NCBI RefSeq assembly: GCF_035083965.1
Contig: NC_089723.1
Span: 5,169,501-5,233,500 of the forward strand
Reading direction: 5' to 3'
DNA: 64,000 bases
Source: Branchiostoma lanceolatum
Lineage: Eukaryota > Chordata > Leptocardii > Amphioxiformes > Branchiostomatidae
Shown here piece by piece: positions 1 through 12,754 of the stretch. Under the pieces are notes generated by a model that searched no databases, was not told where the DNA came from, and worked only from the letters and a program-made list of their open reading frames with translations. Positions within the stretch are counted from its first letter, which is position 1; each line of letters opens with the position of its first letter. The translations under genes were made by a program, and so were the position numbers.

Positions 1-614
1 GGGCAGTTATACCGGCTACACAGATACTGACTTACAATACTTCAACGGCCGGATATAACGTAAACATTATCTCAACACCAGTAACATCCGTGCCTTTATA
101 ACTTTATACGTAATCAATACTAAAACGATACTCTGCGAAGTGACGTGTAGTAGTGAGATTCTGATCCACACTTCCAAATCATGCATGTTTCATCACTTTT
201 TTGTGCATCACGGCACAGGAAATTTACTATGGCAAAAGCGAAAGGTAATAATTTGAGTACGAACTGAACTTCCAGAGTGATAAAGCAATCAGTACAAACA
301 TTGCGCTGGCTGTGTTGTTTCCTGTTTCAACAGACGTGTTCTGAAGTCATTCTTTCGATGATGAGCGCTGAAGAGTAATTGACTGATACCTTAACCTTCT
401 CCCTACTGAAGTGGCCTCGTGGTACCAAATATGTATTGGTTACAGAGGTGGGGTAGCAGAGGGGAGGTTAACGTTTGTTGATGTAAACAACGTTCGCGTG
501 TTCTGCCAAGTGATATGCTCTATTCTATCACCTCAGTGAGCGGAGGTATTGTTTTCGGTGTGTCTGTTTGTCTGCGTGTTTCCGTAGTCAATATTTCTAT
601 ATGGGAGACATATT
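1..614. other. intergenic, nothing recognised
   Basis: No convincing exon, RNA or repeat was recognised here. Open frames are short and have no splice context or family resemblance. Confidence 0.5.
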
Positions 615-615
615 T

Positions 616-751
616 TACTCTCCAAGCAGAGGAGTGGGTTGGGCTGGTTTTTGACGAGTTTAAGGCGTTTTTGTCGGGCTTTCTACTTTGTCATGTTTTT
701 TGTTGTTGTTGTCTCACCAACCATGTGACCCACGCCTCTGCTTGAAGAGTA
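616..751. mobile_element. MITE, TACTCTCC family
   Basis: The ends are inverted copies: TACTCTCCAAGCAGAGG on the left and CCTCTGCTTGAAGAGTA on the right. The same termini bound elements at 11711-11842 and 35023-35215, so this is a dispersed non-autonomous element rather than a chance hairpin. It contains no coding sequence. Confidence 0.75.
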
Positions 752-784
752 GACATATTTCACGACAGGGATGCACGGAACATT

Positions 785-1003
785 GACAGGAAGCATGTGT
801 GATTTGAAGACCCCAGAAGTGACAGGAAGTTGCACATACGGGTCACTGGCAGGAAGTGTAGGTGGAAGGTCCGAGAAGTGACAGAAAGTTGTACGTACGG
901 GACACTGGTAGGAAGTGTAGGTCAAATGTCCCGGAAGTGACAGGAAGTTGCACGTACGGGACACTGACAAGAAGTGTAGGTGGAAGGTCCCAGAAGTTAA
1001 TCT
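785..1003. repeat. minisatellite, about 64 bp, three copies
   Basis: Three diverged direct copies of a unit containing GTGACAGGAAGTTGCACRTA and CACTGRCAGGAAGTGTAGGT follow one another. Confidence 0.75.
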
Positions 1004-1021
1004 AATTTCTTCAATTTCATT

Positions 1022-1425
1022 ACAGGAATTCGAAACATGATTAATTTAGGGTAGGCAGAAAATTACTAGATAACAATTATGTACCTCATTTGCATAATTA
1101 ATCGGTTTATTAATCTGTTCCTGGGATGTATGACAAACAACTACAAAATTTAGGAATTCGAAACATAATTAATTCAGGACAGGTAGAACATTATTAGACA
1201 TCAATTAAGTACCTCATGTACGTCATCAATCGGTTTATTAATCTGTTTCAACTACTCATATGGGATGTATGACAACTACACGTCGGAATTTAGGAAGTCG
1301 AAACATAATCAATTTAGGGTAGGTAGAATATTACTAGATAACAATTATGTACATCATTTGCATAATCAATCGGTTTATTAATCTGTTTCAGCTACTGTTC
1401 TATGACAAACAGCTACAAAACGAAT
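1022..1425. repeat. tandem repeat, about 130 bp, three copies
   Basis: Three direct copies begin near 1024, 1152 and 1290 with AGGAATTCGAAACATRATTA and contain the AT-rich segment ATCGGTTTATTAATCTGTT. Non-coding. Confidence 0.75.
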
Positions 1426-1430
1426 ATCGA

Positions 1431-2370
1431 TACCCCAAACATAGGTTATTCAAGAATTTCGCTCAAGTTGATTTATTTCTTTTATTCACTACAGTCTCCC
1501 AGTGAAATTGGCCATTGGCAACTTTAAAAGGAATTATGCAGAACAAAATATTGGTGCAGTTTAGCATGTCGACTGAACGTTACAAGCGTTTAAGGTCGTG
1601 TTCGCGTATTCAAGGTCAATATCTCGTATGTAGGTTCATTTAGTTGTGCCAAAAGACATATCTTATGCAACGGCTGTTACTCCGATGCAACGTTGACCGA
1701 AGAGAATGACAGACACTCGGCAGCTGTAATAGCTTAAAATAACAGGCTAATTACCACATGCACATTACGTTCAGCCGACGTGTTGTGCAGTTCCAACAGC
1801 GGGTAGAAATTGAAGTTTATCTTTCAAAAATTAGTCTTTCATGAAATATCCAATAGAAAAGGTCATTGCTTCTTTCAACTGTGGCACACTATGTTAAATG
1901 AAGTAGCAAAAGATGGCAATCTTCATTTCACAAGTGCACGGATAACACTAAAAACTGTAAAAGTAGCATTGATTATTTCAAATGTTAAAAATTCACAAAA
2001 CCCTTCAGGAATTCAGAGACGAGTTCGAAGCTAACAGCTCTGTATACGACCTTACAGATGAAGTTGTGTGATTGGCACACAAGAGGACTCCAGTAGGGTA
2101 CACCAAGGTCAAACCACGTTCGAAAGCGACCGTTGAGAGGCGGTTCTACTTGTGGAGAAGGTCGGATGGATGCTGTCAGTCACTCAGAACTCTGAGGCTG
2201 ATGCAGTGGCACATGAGCACTCTCTGCAGAGCACTCTAGTTTGGAGGGTTATGAACAACACAGATAAAATTCAACCTTCCCTAACGTTGCTACCTGCCGT
2301 GGGTTCTCCACCGACCCAGCCTGATATACTTGAAGGGCCCAAAACAGGAGAAGCTAAAGTTTTTGTGTTT
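1431..2370. other. intergenic, nothing recognised
   Basis: No coding exon or repeat family could be supported. The open frame at 1810-2034 has no splice context or resemblance to a known protein. Confidence 0.45.
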
Positions 2371-2375
2371 GTTTT

Positions 2376-2385
2376 GTGTGTGTGC

Positions 2386-2434
<49 letters not shown>

Positions 2435-2565
2435 TGTGTGTTTGTGTGTGTGTGTGTGTGTGAGTGTGTGTGTGTGCATGTGTGTGTGTACTTGCATGTG
2501 TCTGTGTCTTTGTGTCGGCCTGTGTATGTGTGTGTGCGTCTGTGTGTGTGTGTGCCTGTACATAC
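2376..2565. repeat. (TG)n microsatellite
   Basis: Long, slightly interrupted alternating TG tract. Cys/Val-rich and Thr/His-rich open frames over it are artefacts of the dinucleotide repeat. Confidence 0.97.
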
Positions 2566-2703
2566 CTTCCTGCTTAATCATCAGCCTACCAATCCAACCT
2601 ACACGTGAATTACATATTGATAATATTCGTAAACTTTCATAATACAGTCCGGTAGCTTAATATAACTGTACATATATGAACAACGTCAATGGCCAACGGT
2701 ACA

Positions 2704-3494
2704 TTAGGCCACAGCAAGTAAATTTTATGGATGACATCCTCCGCAGACTCGAAAATTAATGAGATAGGGCGAAAAAACAACAAGGCGGGCCCAAAAAATC
2801 AAGATTCCTATATTTTCAAATTTTGAGATCGCAAGTCTTGTTAAACAAGAATTTAGGCGACGAAATATGATATCATGACCAACAGGTCTTTTATTCCTGT
2901 ATTCAACCAACGAGGTCTCATATATAATATAAAACCTCCTTGATTTAATGTAAACATGTCCTTGTAGATATGTATACATCTCAATAGACTAACTACAACA
3001 AATACAGAAAAGAGCTTGTTGTACCATCATCTGAAGCAACTACACTGGGAATTTATATGCGATGAAACACCTTGTGTATACAGCTCAATTAACTAGACCC
3101 CCCCCCCCATTATCTATATAATGTCCTTGCTAGAACAAATGCAGAAAACAGCTTGTTATTATACCATCATGGGCAGGAACTACACTGGGTATTCATATGC
3201 AATGAAACACCTTAGACTGTCAACATTAAACTGTTCTTGAAGATGTGTATACAGCTCAATTAACTAGAACAAACGCAGAAAACAGCTTGTCATACCATCA
3301 TGGGCAGGAACTACACTGGGTACTCATATGCAAGGAAACACCTTAGACTGTCAACGTTTACAACATATTTGCCAATTTTTGGCATGTTGACCACCGTCGG
3401 AGGGCAATGAAATTTCTTGTTTTTTATTTCGAAATCAGGCGAAAATTAATGAGCGCGCTGATGTCATCCATAAAAATTACTTGCTGTGGCCTTA
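2704..3494. mobile_element. 791-bp non-autonomous DNA element (TTAGGCCACA ends)
   Basis: The left end reads TTAGGCCACAGCAAGTAA followed by TTTTATGGATGACATC; the right end is its reverse complement and finishes TTACTTGCTGTGGCCTTA. The interior holds three direct copies of a unit of roughly 100-180 bp containing CAGAAAACAGCTTGT and ATGAAACACCTT. The terminal TTAGGCCACA is shared with the foldback element at 38979-39167. Confidence 0.8.
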
Positions 3495-5373
3495 TGGTAA
3501 AGCTAATGAATAAGGTAAGGGGTCCCCTTATAGAAGCTGCACTGATCATGTGGAATTATAGGAATTAATTATATGAATTAAGTAGCGATTCAATTCTTCA
3601 AGTTGGAGATTATGTGTAGTGAATGATTTCGTAATTATACCTTAACTGTTTTTGTATAAAGATATTACAGATTTTATTAATGTTAGCCTTCATTGTTTAG
3701 TAAGTAGAATTATTAATTAAGATCTATTTTGTAGTTTGTAGTTGACTGTAAAAATGTCGCTGTACTTTTTGTTGCGGCAATAAAGCTTCAAATATTAACT
3801 GGTTTTATATCAATTCCATGTTCGCTTGTTGTAGCAAAATATATGTTGATTCGAGCTAGCCTCTGCCAGGCTCCACAGGTCACTGGAAAAAATCGTAGAA
3901 ATTGGTCAGATAGACGGATACCATGCCAGGAGTTAGTCCGCTATAGAAGTTACAGTTTGCGACCGTGGATGGCATATTGAACCTTCTCTCCGTAGCCGAC
4001 TCCCTTAGCATACTATTCACTCTATTTGGTCAATTTCTACTATTTTTCCAGCCATCCACGGGGCCTGGTAGAGGCTGGATTCGAGCAAGGAATTCTCTTA
4101 CAGAGACGGAGCGATATTCCACCCGAAAGTCCTTGCGTACCCTTGACTTGCTGCCTGGCTGTACGATGTGGGAGTGTTCTGGCATTTGTTAATGCAGGGG
4201 TCCTTTAGTAGAGTGTCAGGGTGGGACATGTCCACTGTATGGACCAAGCAATTTTATTACTTGTTTTACGTTAGGCCATGTTAATTCGACTATATGGACG
4301 GCATCAATTTTCGTCCGCTTCCAGAAAAAAGTTTTCAATCATACTGTAAATCGTATAAAGCATCTGCAAAATGAGCCAACATATGCCGTAACTCGCAAAA
4401 AAATGAATACCAAAGTAAATTCCAGAGTCAGAAACAAAACCAAAAATGAAGAATCTATAATTTTGGAAAACCATATTCTGTGTTCTCGTTCAGCCTTCCT
4501 GACAACTTAGATTTTATAAGGAATGCAACTCTTTCTTGCTAAAATATTTTTCGCACAATCGATTCAACAAGGCCTTCCCTCCGTCTTTCTAAAAAAATGT
4601 ATTTGAGAGAAACTCGTATCGCTGGCTGAAAAATCTATTCAATTCCTGCTTCCCGCGAAAGGACAGTCGTAGTTGAAATCATTTTTTTGGTCCCAATCAA
4701 AACAGTCTGGTTCCTTTTATGGTGAAATCGGTTTAGTAATAAAAGCACAGATTTAATCAGTTTTTCAGTCTTTTTCCTTTACTCTCTCTTTGTCTCTCTC
4801 GCTCATTATCCTTCCTTCGTTTATTATTCTCAATCGAGAGCTGGCATTTTGAAGACTGATAATATGGTACGATTGGGCTTCAAGATTAACTAAAACCACA
4901 TTTCTGAATGATATCGACAGCTTTCCTCCTAACAATCTCTCGACTTTCTCGTGTTCGTCTTTCATCCAATTTCATATTTTCTGTTTCCCTTGGAGAGGTA
5001 GCAGTCAAAACATTGCTCTAGTCTGTAACACACATACAATAAATCATACAATAAATCATATTTTAAAAAAAAAAGATTGTTTGTTTTACATTCGTGCAAC
5101 AGGGATGAAATTATGACAGTCTCCTAGAAAAAGGACAAGACAAATTGTTCATCCCGTTTAATGAAATTAACACGTGTTTTTAACTGGATGTAAATCTGAT
5201 TTCAAAGTACACTTGTTTCATGTCCGATTATACATTTGCTAAGATTCAAATGACACAAAAACATTGACAGAGAACGGTGTCGCTTGAGGTACCAAATTTC
5301 CATAACATTATATAGTTACATCAACATGAAAACGTGACTGTTAAAAATCAGACTTAGTCGATCTAGATCTAAA
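3495..5373. other. intergenic with one retroelement-like 3' tail
   Basis: Positions 3700-3800 resemble 15540-15650: both contain a TATTTTGTAGTTTGTAG-like stretch followed by a TTGYGKCAATAAAGCTT-like segment, which suggests the shared 3' end of a retroelement family. The rest shows nothing recognisable. Confidence 0.45.
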
Positions 5374-5632
5374 CATGGCTGTCTCTAGGACCCATCCCTC
5401 CGTCCCGGGATGAAAATTTGCTGCTTGGGACAGAAAAAAAGTTTCACCCGTCTGTAAAAAAAGACATTTTCACCCCGCCTGTACAAAAAATCCGAACCTC
5501 GTGACATAAAATTGATAAAAAATATTTACGTACGCCTGAAGTGACAGATTTAACAACGAAAATTAACAACATGGGCTCCCAAATAATTATAATGAGTACG
5601 ATGGAAAAGAATTTAAAGCTGGAGACAGCTAG
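5374..5632. mobile_element. MITE, GGCTGTCTC family, older copy
   Basis: It starts GGCTGTCTCTAGGACCCATC and ends with the inverse, AAAGCTGGAGACAGC. The interior carries inverted TCCGTCCC/GGGACGGA-type motifs and closely matches the better-preserved copy at 60589-60802. Confidence 0.7.
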
Positions 5633-5939
5633 TCGAACGTATAGTTGCAATATGATGTTCGAGAGACAATTTGCTAATACTAGGCGCCGACACAGCGGGT
5701 TCCTTATGCTTAAAATGAAATGTCCAGACACCAGTTATTTCTAAAGGATTCATATTCATTTCTGTCAAAAACCCAAAGGCCAAATCCCGCTGTTTTCCCA
5801 ACCTTTTCTGGGACATTCATGTAGGTGGGAAACTGTTGCCTGGAATCATGATTATTTATGTCAATGTTTTCATCCAGTATGTTCGGTTTCAATGCGGGAC
5901 CGACTGTGAAAGGACCCAGCACAAATTACAATCATAATA

Positions 5940-6060
5940 GTCACTGACGAGAGATAGTGGATGCTGTCTGAAAAGTCTAAACGTTTCCAAATTTGATCCA
6001 GCTGCTTGAGTAACTGTTTCCCTGCGTATCTCCTTACCTGGATGTCTAACCTTTATCGAC
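5940..6060. repeat. dispersed 120-bp repeat
   Basis: Contains AGTGGATGCTGTCTGAAA, CCAGCTGCTTGAGTAACTG and TACCTGGATGTCTAACC. Related copies lie at 9107-9215, 9400-9490, 37999-38110, 45289-45400 and, in part inverted, 50885-51000. Confidence 0.65.
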
Positions 6061-6179
6061 TTACACCCATAATACCTCTGCGGGTCAACATACATAAATC
6101 ATGACCAGCAAGGAAGAAGAAAAAAAAAACTACGCCAACTGGTACTGTCCTTTTATGGTATGTAAAGTTGTAATATTCT

Positions 6180-6940
6180 GATATCGGTACTGTTGACAAT
6201 GAAAAAGCAATGGGATGGTGCCATCCATTCTACAGTGCTATGTCATCAACATCCCAGTCCCACCCATTGCCTATCAAGAGCTATCTACGTTGTACCACTC
6301 ATGGCCATAGCATGTCCGGAACACGAGATATCAAACCCGAACGTTCCACTGCAGCACCATAATAAGCCGCTAGGGGGCGCAAAATCTAGTCATTTTGAGG
6401 TCTCATCAAGACCAACTCATATGCCAAATAGCAAGGCAATTCACCGGGGCTTCCCTGAGTTATTGCGTTCACAGACGGACAGACAGCACGCACACATGCA
6501 CGCTGACGAAAACATAACCTTGCGAAGTGGTCTTGAAAAAAGATCATCGTACAAGAAATGACCCTTTCATGGTATGCACAGTGCTTCTGATAAAGGTAGT
6601 GCTGACAATGAAAAAGCAATGGGATGGTAACGTTACCAACCATTCTACAGTGCTGTGTCATCAACATCCTAGTTCAACCCCATTTCCGGAGGTTCTGCTG
6701 CAGTACCAAGGTCGGCCACCAGGAGGCCTAAAATCGACTCTAACCATCAGGTTTACAACATATACCCGCATACCAAATATCATCGCAATCCATTAAGAGA
6801 TTCTTAAGACATTGCGCACGCACGCAGATACAAAAACGGGCCCAAACGTATCTTCATGCAGGTGACAATAACGTACCATCCGTTGCCAACTATTCTACAG
6901 TGCTGTGTCATCAACATCCTCCTCCCACCCCATTTCCTAC
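6180..6940. repeat. block of dispersed repeats, about three copies
   Basis: Repeated segments contain TGAAAAAGCAATGGGATGG, CATTCTACAGTGCTGTGTCA and CTGCAGCACCATAATAAGCC followed by the CTAGGGGGC motif and ACAGACGGACAGACA. The second part of the unit recurs at 38620-38800 and 45765-45965, so this is a dispersed family locally amplified here. Non-coding. Confidence 0.65.
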
Positions 6941-7059
6941 CAACAACGTACCGTCCCCGGCGTGTTTTGTCCCGTTGTAAGTCCCGCGGTGCCGGGTGAC
7001 CCGCGGGGAAGCTGTGTACCGCCGCGCGCCGCACGGGTGTGAGCTGAATTGGAATCTGG

Positions 7060-8075
7060 TTATGGTCGGCAAATTGGGACTGGGCGCCCACTGTTTCCTA
7101 CATTCTGTTTCGCGGTGGCAAATAAAAGGGAAGGAGACAATACTTGATGATGCTCTGTCCCAGAACGTCTTGTGCATACGCTGAACTCAGAATTTTGTCC
7201 GTCGCATACGATATCTTTTCCGACACAATATTTGGAAACTGTAAACAGAGAGTCTGTTTGGTACCGGGCGGCAAAGGGAAGAATACAATACTCGCTTGCA
7301 GCGTGTCCCAGAACGCTATGTGCATACCCGGGACTCCCCTTTGCTGGTGAATTGTTTGTATTTATCGATATCATAATTCAGCTGTCGACAACAACTACAC
7401 AAACCTTAACCATTGACCGGCAATTCCAATGTGTTATCAGGCGTAGGAGTAGGAGTTGTTGTCGTGTAGTTACAATAGAATTCATCACGGTTTCTGTTGA
7501 ATGTTTGATAAACGTTGCATTAGAATTTTGTCTGTTATATACGATATTTTTTTCAAATATTTGGAAACTATACACGTTGCATTAGAATGTTGTCTGTTGC
7601 ATACGGTATCTTTTTCAAATATTTTCAAACTATAGACGGGATATCATCCTTGTATACCAAAACACGGCTTTATTAACGATACGTTCTGTCGAAGAAGTGC
7701 CAGTTGATGCGGGTTGTGCTGCGACTGTGAGTTCAGCACCAAGGACATGTCCGTATTCAACAATTGAGCCTGAGTAGTTATTCGGCGCTAAAGGGCATAT
7801 CAACGATTTTCACCGGCAGTGTGGCGGTTTCTACTTCCAAAATTCTGGTTACAGACACAATTTCTTGAAAGTTATAAGTCTTGATGGAGACAGAGATATT
7901 GTTTTGGATGTCAAATTGGGACTGGGTGCCCTCTGTTTCCTACAGTTTGCTGCGTACCGGGGTGGCAAAGGGAAAACAATACGTGGTGCGGCACTGTCCC
8001 AGAACATAATGTGCATGCGCGGGACTATCGGCGATGAGCCTGGCTGGTGAATTGTTTGTATTTATGGATAAAACC
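7060..8075. repeat. three diverged copies of a ~120-160-bp unit
   Basis: Copies near 7071-7190, 7261-7380 and 7912-8072 share AAATTGGGACTGGG, TGTTTCCTACA, TGTCCCAGAACGT and GGTGAATTGTTTGTATTTAT. A separate short duplication (about 60 bp, TTTTGTCTGTTGCATACG) sits at 7518-7636. Frames are interrupted and no protein family is recognised. Confidence 0.6.
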
Positions 8076-9020
8076 TATCAAAAGGCCCCACTCTAAAGAG
8101 ATACACATGGAAGAGATTTCGAGTAATGGCGTGGTAGTACAACATTGACGAATGGAACATCCTCTTTATTCATGATCATCTTTAGCGAAGAAACAAGTTG
8201 CATTGACGGACGTGTGGTCAGTTTTTGCAACCTTCCACGCACCTACAACGAATATCTGTTCTTCTTCAAGGAATATCACTCACAGGTAGATATATTGCCA
8301 TGTTTTTTCACAGTTCACAGAGAACAACGTAATTGGCGCGGTTAACCTTCTCCCTGCTGCCTTACTCTGTAACCAGTAGAGAATTGGGTGCCAAACGGCT
8401 ACTTCAGTGTGCTAAAGGTTAAATACATCGAGTACTACATACAAAAATGTACAGACGTTCGTTCTCAGAAAACAAGGGAGGTCAAAGGGGTTATCTAAGG
8501 AATACGTGCGCTAAATCTGTTTTTGACTGTCAAACGCCCGTTTACCAATCCTTATGGCATTTCAACGTCTTAAATGCGATAACAGAAAGATACATCAGAT
8601 TTCAGATGCTTGCCTCTGAATTTTGTTGTATTTCTATTATAAATGCTATGACGGTGGCAAATGAAGCTTTGGAAACATGAAATTCATTTGCAAATTTACA
8701 TGGAAACACAGAGTCTACCCCTTTGTCTGAAGATCATACAAATCGATTCTCTTAAATTTGTCGTCCTTTCACGTAGAAAGGGGATGCCTACGGCTAAGTA
8801 ACGGCTCACTTGCTACATCTACATGTTTCAAAATCTACAAAACTGGGCCAGGACAAGAACAACGGGGTCATCACGCAGCGTGAAAGGTTGCCATTTAGGG
8901 CTTGTCGCTAGAGGCACTTATCCGAAACAGTGGTCCTCTATAAATGGGCAAGAGTGGCACCTTTATCACGTAGGCTGATCGATTCCTGAGACAGGTCTCG
9001 GGCTGATGGCCTGTAGCTGA
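8076..9020. other. intergenic, nothing recognised
   Basis: Short open frames exist but none has splice context, codon bias or resemblance to a known family. Confidence 0.45.
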
Positions 9021-9990
9021 AACGAGATGCGTGGAGAGGTAGGAGATCTAGGGCCTGCTATCCTTTGGAAGCAACCGCTGCCTGGTTCTCCCGTATTTCC
9101 CTTTAGTCACTGGCGAAAGACAGCGGTGTTGTCTGAATCGTCTGTTTTAAAAGTTTATCCAGTTGCTAGAGTAATTGTTTTTGGCATATCTTATTTCCTG
9201 AATGTCTAACCTTCATCAACATTTGTAGCTTTGTTGCACACAAAAAACGTTAGAGACCTCGACACAACTTCGACATGTGAAGGTAGAACGACATCAATGT
9301 GCGTGTAGAGGTAGGGATATAGGGCCTGCTACACTTTGAAAGCAAGCACGGCTGTTCGTTGCTTGCTTACTTGCTTGCTCATGCTTGTTCCTTTAGTCAC
9401 TGACGAAAAGACAGCGGATGCTGTCTGAAACGTCTGACTATTTCAAAAATTTATCCAGTTGCTTGAGTAATTGTTTCATCAACTACAACATCAACGTTCG
9501 TTACTTTGTTGCACACAAAAAAACGCTACAGAACCCGACACCACTTCGGCATGTAAAGGTAGAACGGCATCGATATGCGTGAAGAAGCTTAGGCTCTAGG
9601 GCCTGCTACATTTTGGAAGCAACCACAGCCGTTCGTTGTTTTGTTGCTCAGGAAACTTTATACTGACCTCGGCACCACTTCGGCATATGAAGGTAGAGCG
9701 GCATTGATATAATATGCGTGAAGTGAAGAGGCAAGGGGTCTAGGGCCTGCTACATTTTGGAGGCAACCCTACGGCCATTCGTTTCTTTGTTGCACCCAAA
9801 AACATTATACTGACCTAGACACCACTTCGACATGTGAAGGTAGAACGGCATCGATATGCGTGAAGTGAAGAGGCTTGGGATCTAGGGCCTGCTACATTCT
9901 TGAAGCAACCCTACGGCCACTCCTTGCTTTGTTGCACTGAAAATTCTCACTGACCTCGACACCACTTCGGCATGTGAATGTAGAACACCA
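9020..9990. repeat. tandem repeat array, about 120-250 bp, five copies
   Basis: Repeated landmarks are ATCTAGGGCCTGCTACATTT, GAAGCAACC, TTGTTGCACACAAAAA and CACCACTTCGGCATGTGAAG. Two copies contain the dispersed repeat with GGATGCTGTCTGAAACGTCT, so the array formed around an older element. Confidence 0.75.
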
Positions 9991-10004
9991 CTTATGGTTT
10001 CTTT

Positions 10005-10143
10005 CAGGCTGTGCGCTTCGGCAGGGAGATCGCTTTGTGGTTCACTACAAAGGAGACCGTGGATGCCTTTCCGAATCTCAAAGCCAAGCGTTGCCTTCAG
10101 TGGACATTCAGATGTGCCAGAAGTAAAGACGCAGCTAAAGGAC
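10005..10143 (+). other. possible orphan exon
   Basis: A strong acceptor, TTTCTTTCAG, is followed by an open frame reading AVRFGREIALWFTTKETVDA and on to a candidate donor near 10143 (GGACAA then GTAAAA). The composition looks protein-like but I recognise no family and find no neighbouring exon. It immediately follows the 9020-9990 repeat array, so it may be a relic or chance. Confidence 0.18.
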
Positions 10144-10424
10144 AAGTAAAAGGTCAGGCGTGCCGCGGAATCAGGGGAGCTGCTCTGTTGCGTTCTGTCC
10201 ACACAGGAATCATAAAAAAAGCCGTCAATTCAGCGTGGCCATTAAGCTATCTACCAGTGTGTGAAAGAACTTGTAAATACTGTACGTCAAAGAGGTTGGG
10301 GAAGAGGAAATATGTTCCATCTTAAACTGTCCTATCTATGATAACAAATGAGGGAGCTCTTAATAGAAGCCACAAAATTGCATTCAAATGTTTCAACATT
10401 TGGGCTCATACCTGGGAACAAGAT

Positions 10425-10485
10425 GGGGTCATCATACCTGGGAACAAGCTGGGGTCATCATACCTGGGAACAAGCTGGGGTCATA
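10425..10485. repeat. 26-bp direct repeat, three copies
   Basis: GGGGTCATCATACCTGGGAA followed by CAAGCT is repeated nearly perfectly. Confidence 0.85.
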
Positions 10486-11710
10486 GTTCATAACTTCCAC
10501 CAGACACCTTCCATCAGGCTTCAGTGGAATCTTAATCAGTTGCATGTATCTGAGGTGATAACGGTAAATCCACATGGTCCATATCTGTCCACAACAGCTT
10601 GTCAAGCCCCATAGTCCCCTCATCGATGTTAAGTCCTGCTGGCCAAACTACGGCTTTCAAGTTAGTCCGGTAAGAAATCCACTTTGCCCCAGAAAAACTC
10701 AGAAGAAAAGAAGGAGTGACGGAATGAGGCCAACTGAAGCTATGCGTGGGGCTCCCAACGGTTCAGCCTTGAACTACTTGATCGAAAATCACCAGGGTTA
10801 GGTTTATGTCCATTCCAATTACCACCCCCCTACCGAGCACTGTGACTGGCAAAAGCCTATTGGCGATGCAGGAGTTCAAAAATTGAAGATGACCGGAGGC
10901 AGATAGCTGAAGATAAAGTGGTTTATCTGAAAGGATTGGAGTATCAAGGGATTCTGTGGTAAATGATGGGGATTTAATTCTTGAAGCATTTGGACGTTAG
11001 CAAATGTGAACATTATCAGACATAGATCATGCAAATGAGGACCTTATTTACATAGTCTATGACGAGATGCTGCAATAGTCTTCTTTGCTAAGATAAGGCG
11101 TTCATACTTTGAACAACTTGTGTTATCTGGTTAGAGAAGATGATCAACTGATATAATTATTATCATCTAATCTATGCAAATGACTTTATAATTCTATTTA
11201 CATAATCCAATGAGAAACATTTATGATATGTCACTCGAAAAGGTTAACATCATTTGGCAGAAAGAAGAAGAAGAAGAACGCTAGTTTGAATCTGCTCTTA
11301 AGGCCATACCAATTAATAGTATCCTCGGTTGTCAGACATTTTAGGTAAGAAGTGATGCTTGCGCGAATGTCATCTATATAATCTTTTTTATCTAATTATT
11401 AGTTTGGTTGTTCAGCACACAAGGCCAAGGCTGCTTAACTAGCCTGCTGCTACTGTATTACAAAGGGCTAGCCCTGCTGACAAGGACAAGACAGTACATT
11501 GGAATTTTGACATAGACAAGCTTTAACAGTATTCTAAGTCTACATTCTAATCTATATAATCAAGTCATAACATCATCTGTCTGGGCACCGTGGCCCCTCT
11601 TGCCTCAGACTATTAGACTGTTAGGCTCGGGGTTTATCACCAGTGGCGAGTTCAATATCCGGTTGTCAAAGCAGGGTCCAGCCAGCAGAAATCTGAGTTG
11701 GTGCCTGAAG
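10486..11710. other. intergenic, nothing recognised
   Basis: AT-rich non-coding DNA; a short (GAA)n run lies near 11262-11278. No exon supported. Confidence 0.45.
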
Positions 11711-11842
11711 TACTCTCCAAGCAGATATTAGGCTCCGGCTTGTCTTGGGTGTTTGTCAGGTTTTCTTTCCTTCTATTTTTGTCTAGATAACGCCTAATAG
11801 ACGTTCAAAACAGGCGGGAACCTAACGTTTGCTTGGAGAGTA
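11711..11842. mobile_element. MITE, TACTCTCC family
   Basis: Left end TACTCTCCAAGCAGATATTA and right end TTGCTTGGAGAGTA are inverted; same family as 616-751 and 35023-35215. Confidence 0.7.
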
Positions 11843-11869
11843 TCCTGAGGTTGTGGTTTTAATATGATT

Positions 11870-11998
11870 TTATAGTCAAGTGAGGAAATGAGTATTCGGT
11901 GCATTCCCAAGGACAGAACATTGGGGTTGAGGATTTGAACCCAGAACCTTTAGATTCTAAGTCAGCAACACTAACCACAAAACCACCTTGCCTCCAAA
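11870..11998 (-). mobile_element. tRNA-like SINE
   Basis: On the minus strand a tRNA-like head has an A-box-like GTGGTTTTGTGGTTAGTG and a B box GGTTCAAATCC, followed by a body resembling the copy at 37740-37915 (TTCCTCACT motif). This is a retroposed RNA polymerase III-type element, not a functional tRNA. Confidence 0.6.
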
Positions 11999-11999
11999 T

Positions 12000-12735
12000 T
12001 CATTGTATTAAAAAAAATGCAATTTTTACCATATATTGTACTTGGTAAAGCTAGCTTTGAAAACCCCATTCACTTCAAGCACTGTTGTTACTGTTGGCTT
12101 AATGGTATTCTGCTAAAGCAAACTGACATACACCATCCTCCCCCCCTCTACACCAACAATGGAATGTCCCTTGTCTGCAAGCATTCAGGAAGGTAAAAGT
12201 TAACGCAAAGGGGTGCCAAAGTATTCGTACGAGTTTCACGGAATACAAACGAATTGTACGAAATTCAGACGGTCCACTACTAAGAAACACAGAAATTGTA
12301 CGAAATCCATACGGAGTTTTACGGAATACGTGCGTGGAAAACGCGCGTAAAATTTGAAAGGGAAAATATGTGGTGTCAGCTTGTCGACGAACGAGTGACG
12401 TCTAGCGAGTAAAGCAAAAATAGCATGTCAAACATATGCAGTCAACATTCAACTAAGATGACAATGAAGTCCCAAAATGACCCCATCGCTATAGTAAAGC
12501 CTTTAACACTCGAATATGTGGCTACTACGTGAAGGACTTGTTCTTGCGAAAGTTTTGGGAACGAGTCCATTGTATCATGTAATCCATGTGCCATATAGAT
12601 TGGACCCCTCAGATAAAATGCCGTAGTATTTAGTCTCTAGTTGTATAGAATTCTTTGGTAATGTTATAAGCAAAGTCATAGATATCAGTCTTGATGTTTA
12701 GTACTGTTAAATAACTTGCCCAAATACCATTGCTG
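12000..12735. other. intergenic, nothing recognised
   Basis: No exon or repeat family was supported; a TACGRAAT-type motif recurs at 12225-12330 without obvious meaning. Confidence 0.4.
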
Positions 12736-12754
12736 TGCAGTAAATTTTGATAGA

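Noticed and set aside
2152..2642. Cys/Val-rich and Thr/His-rich frames
   Set aside because: Translations of the (TG)n microsatellite.
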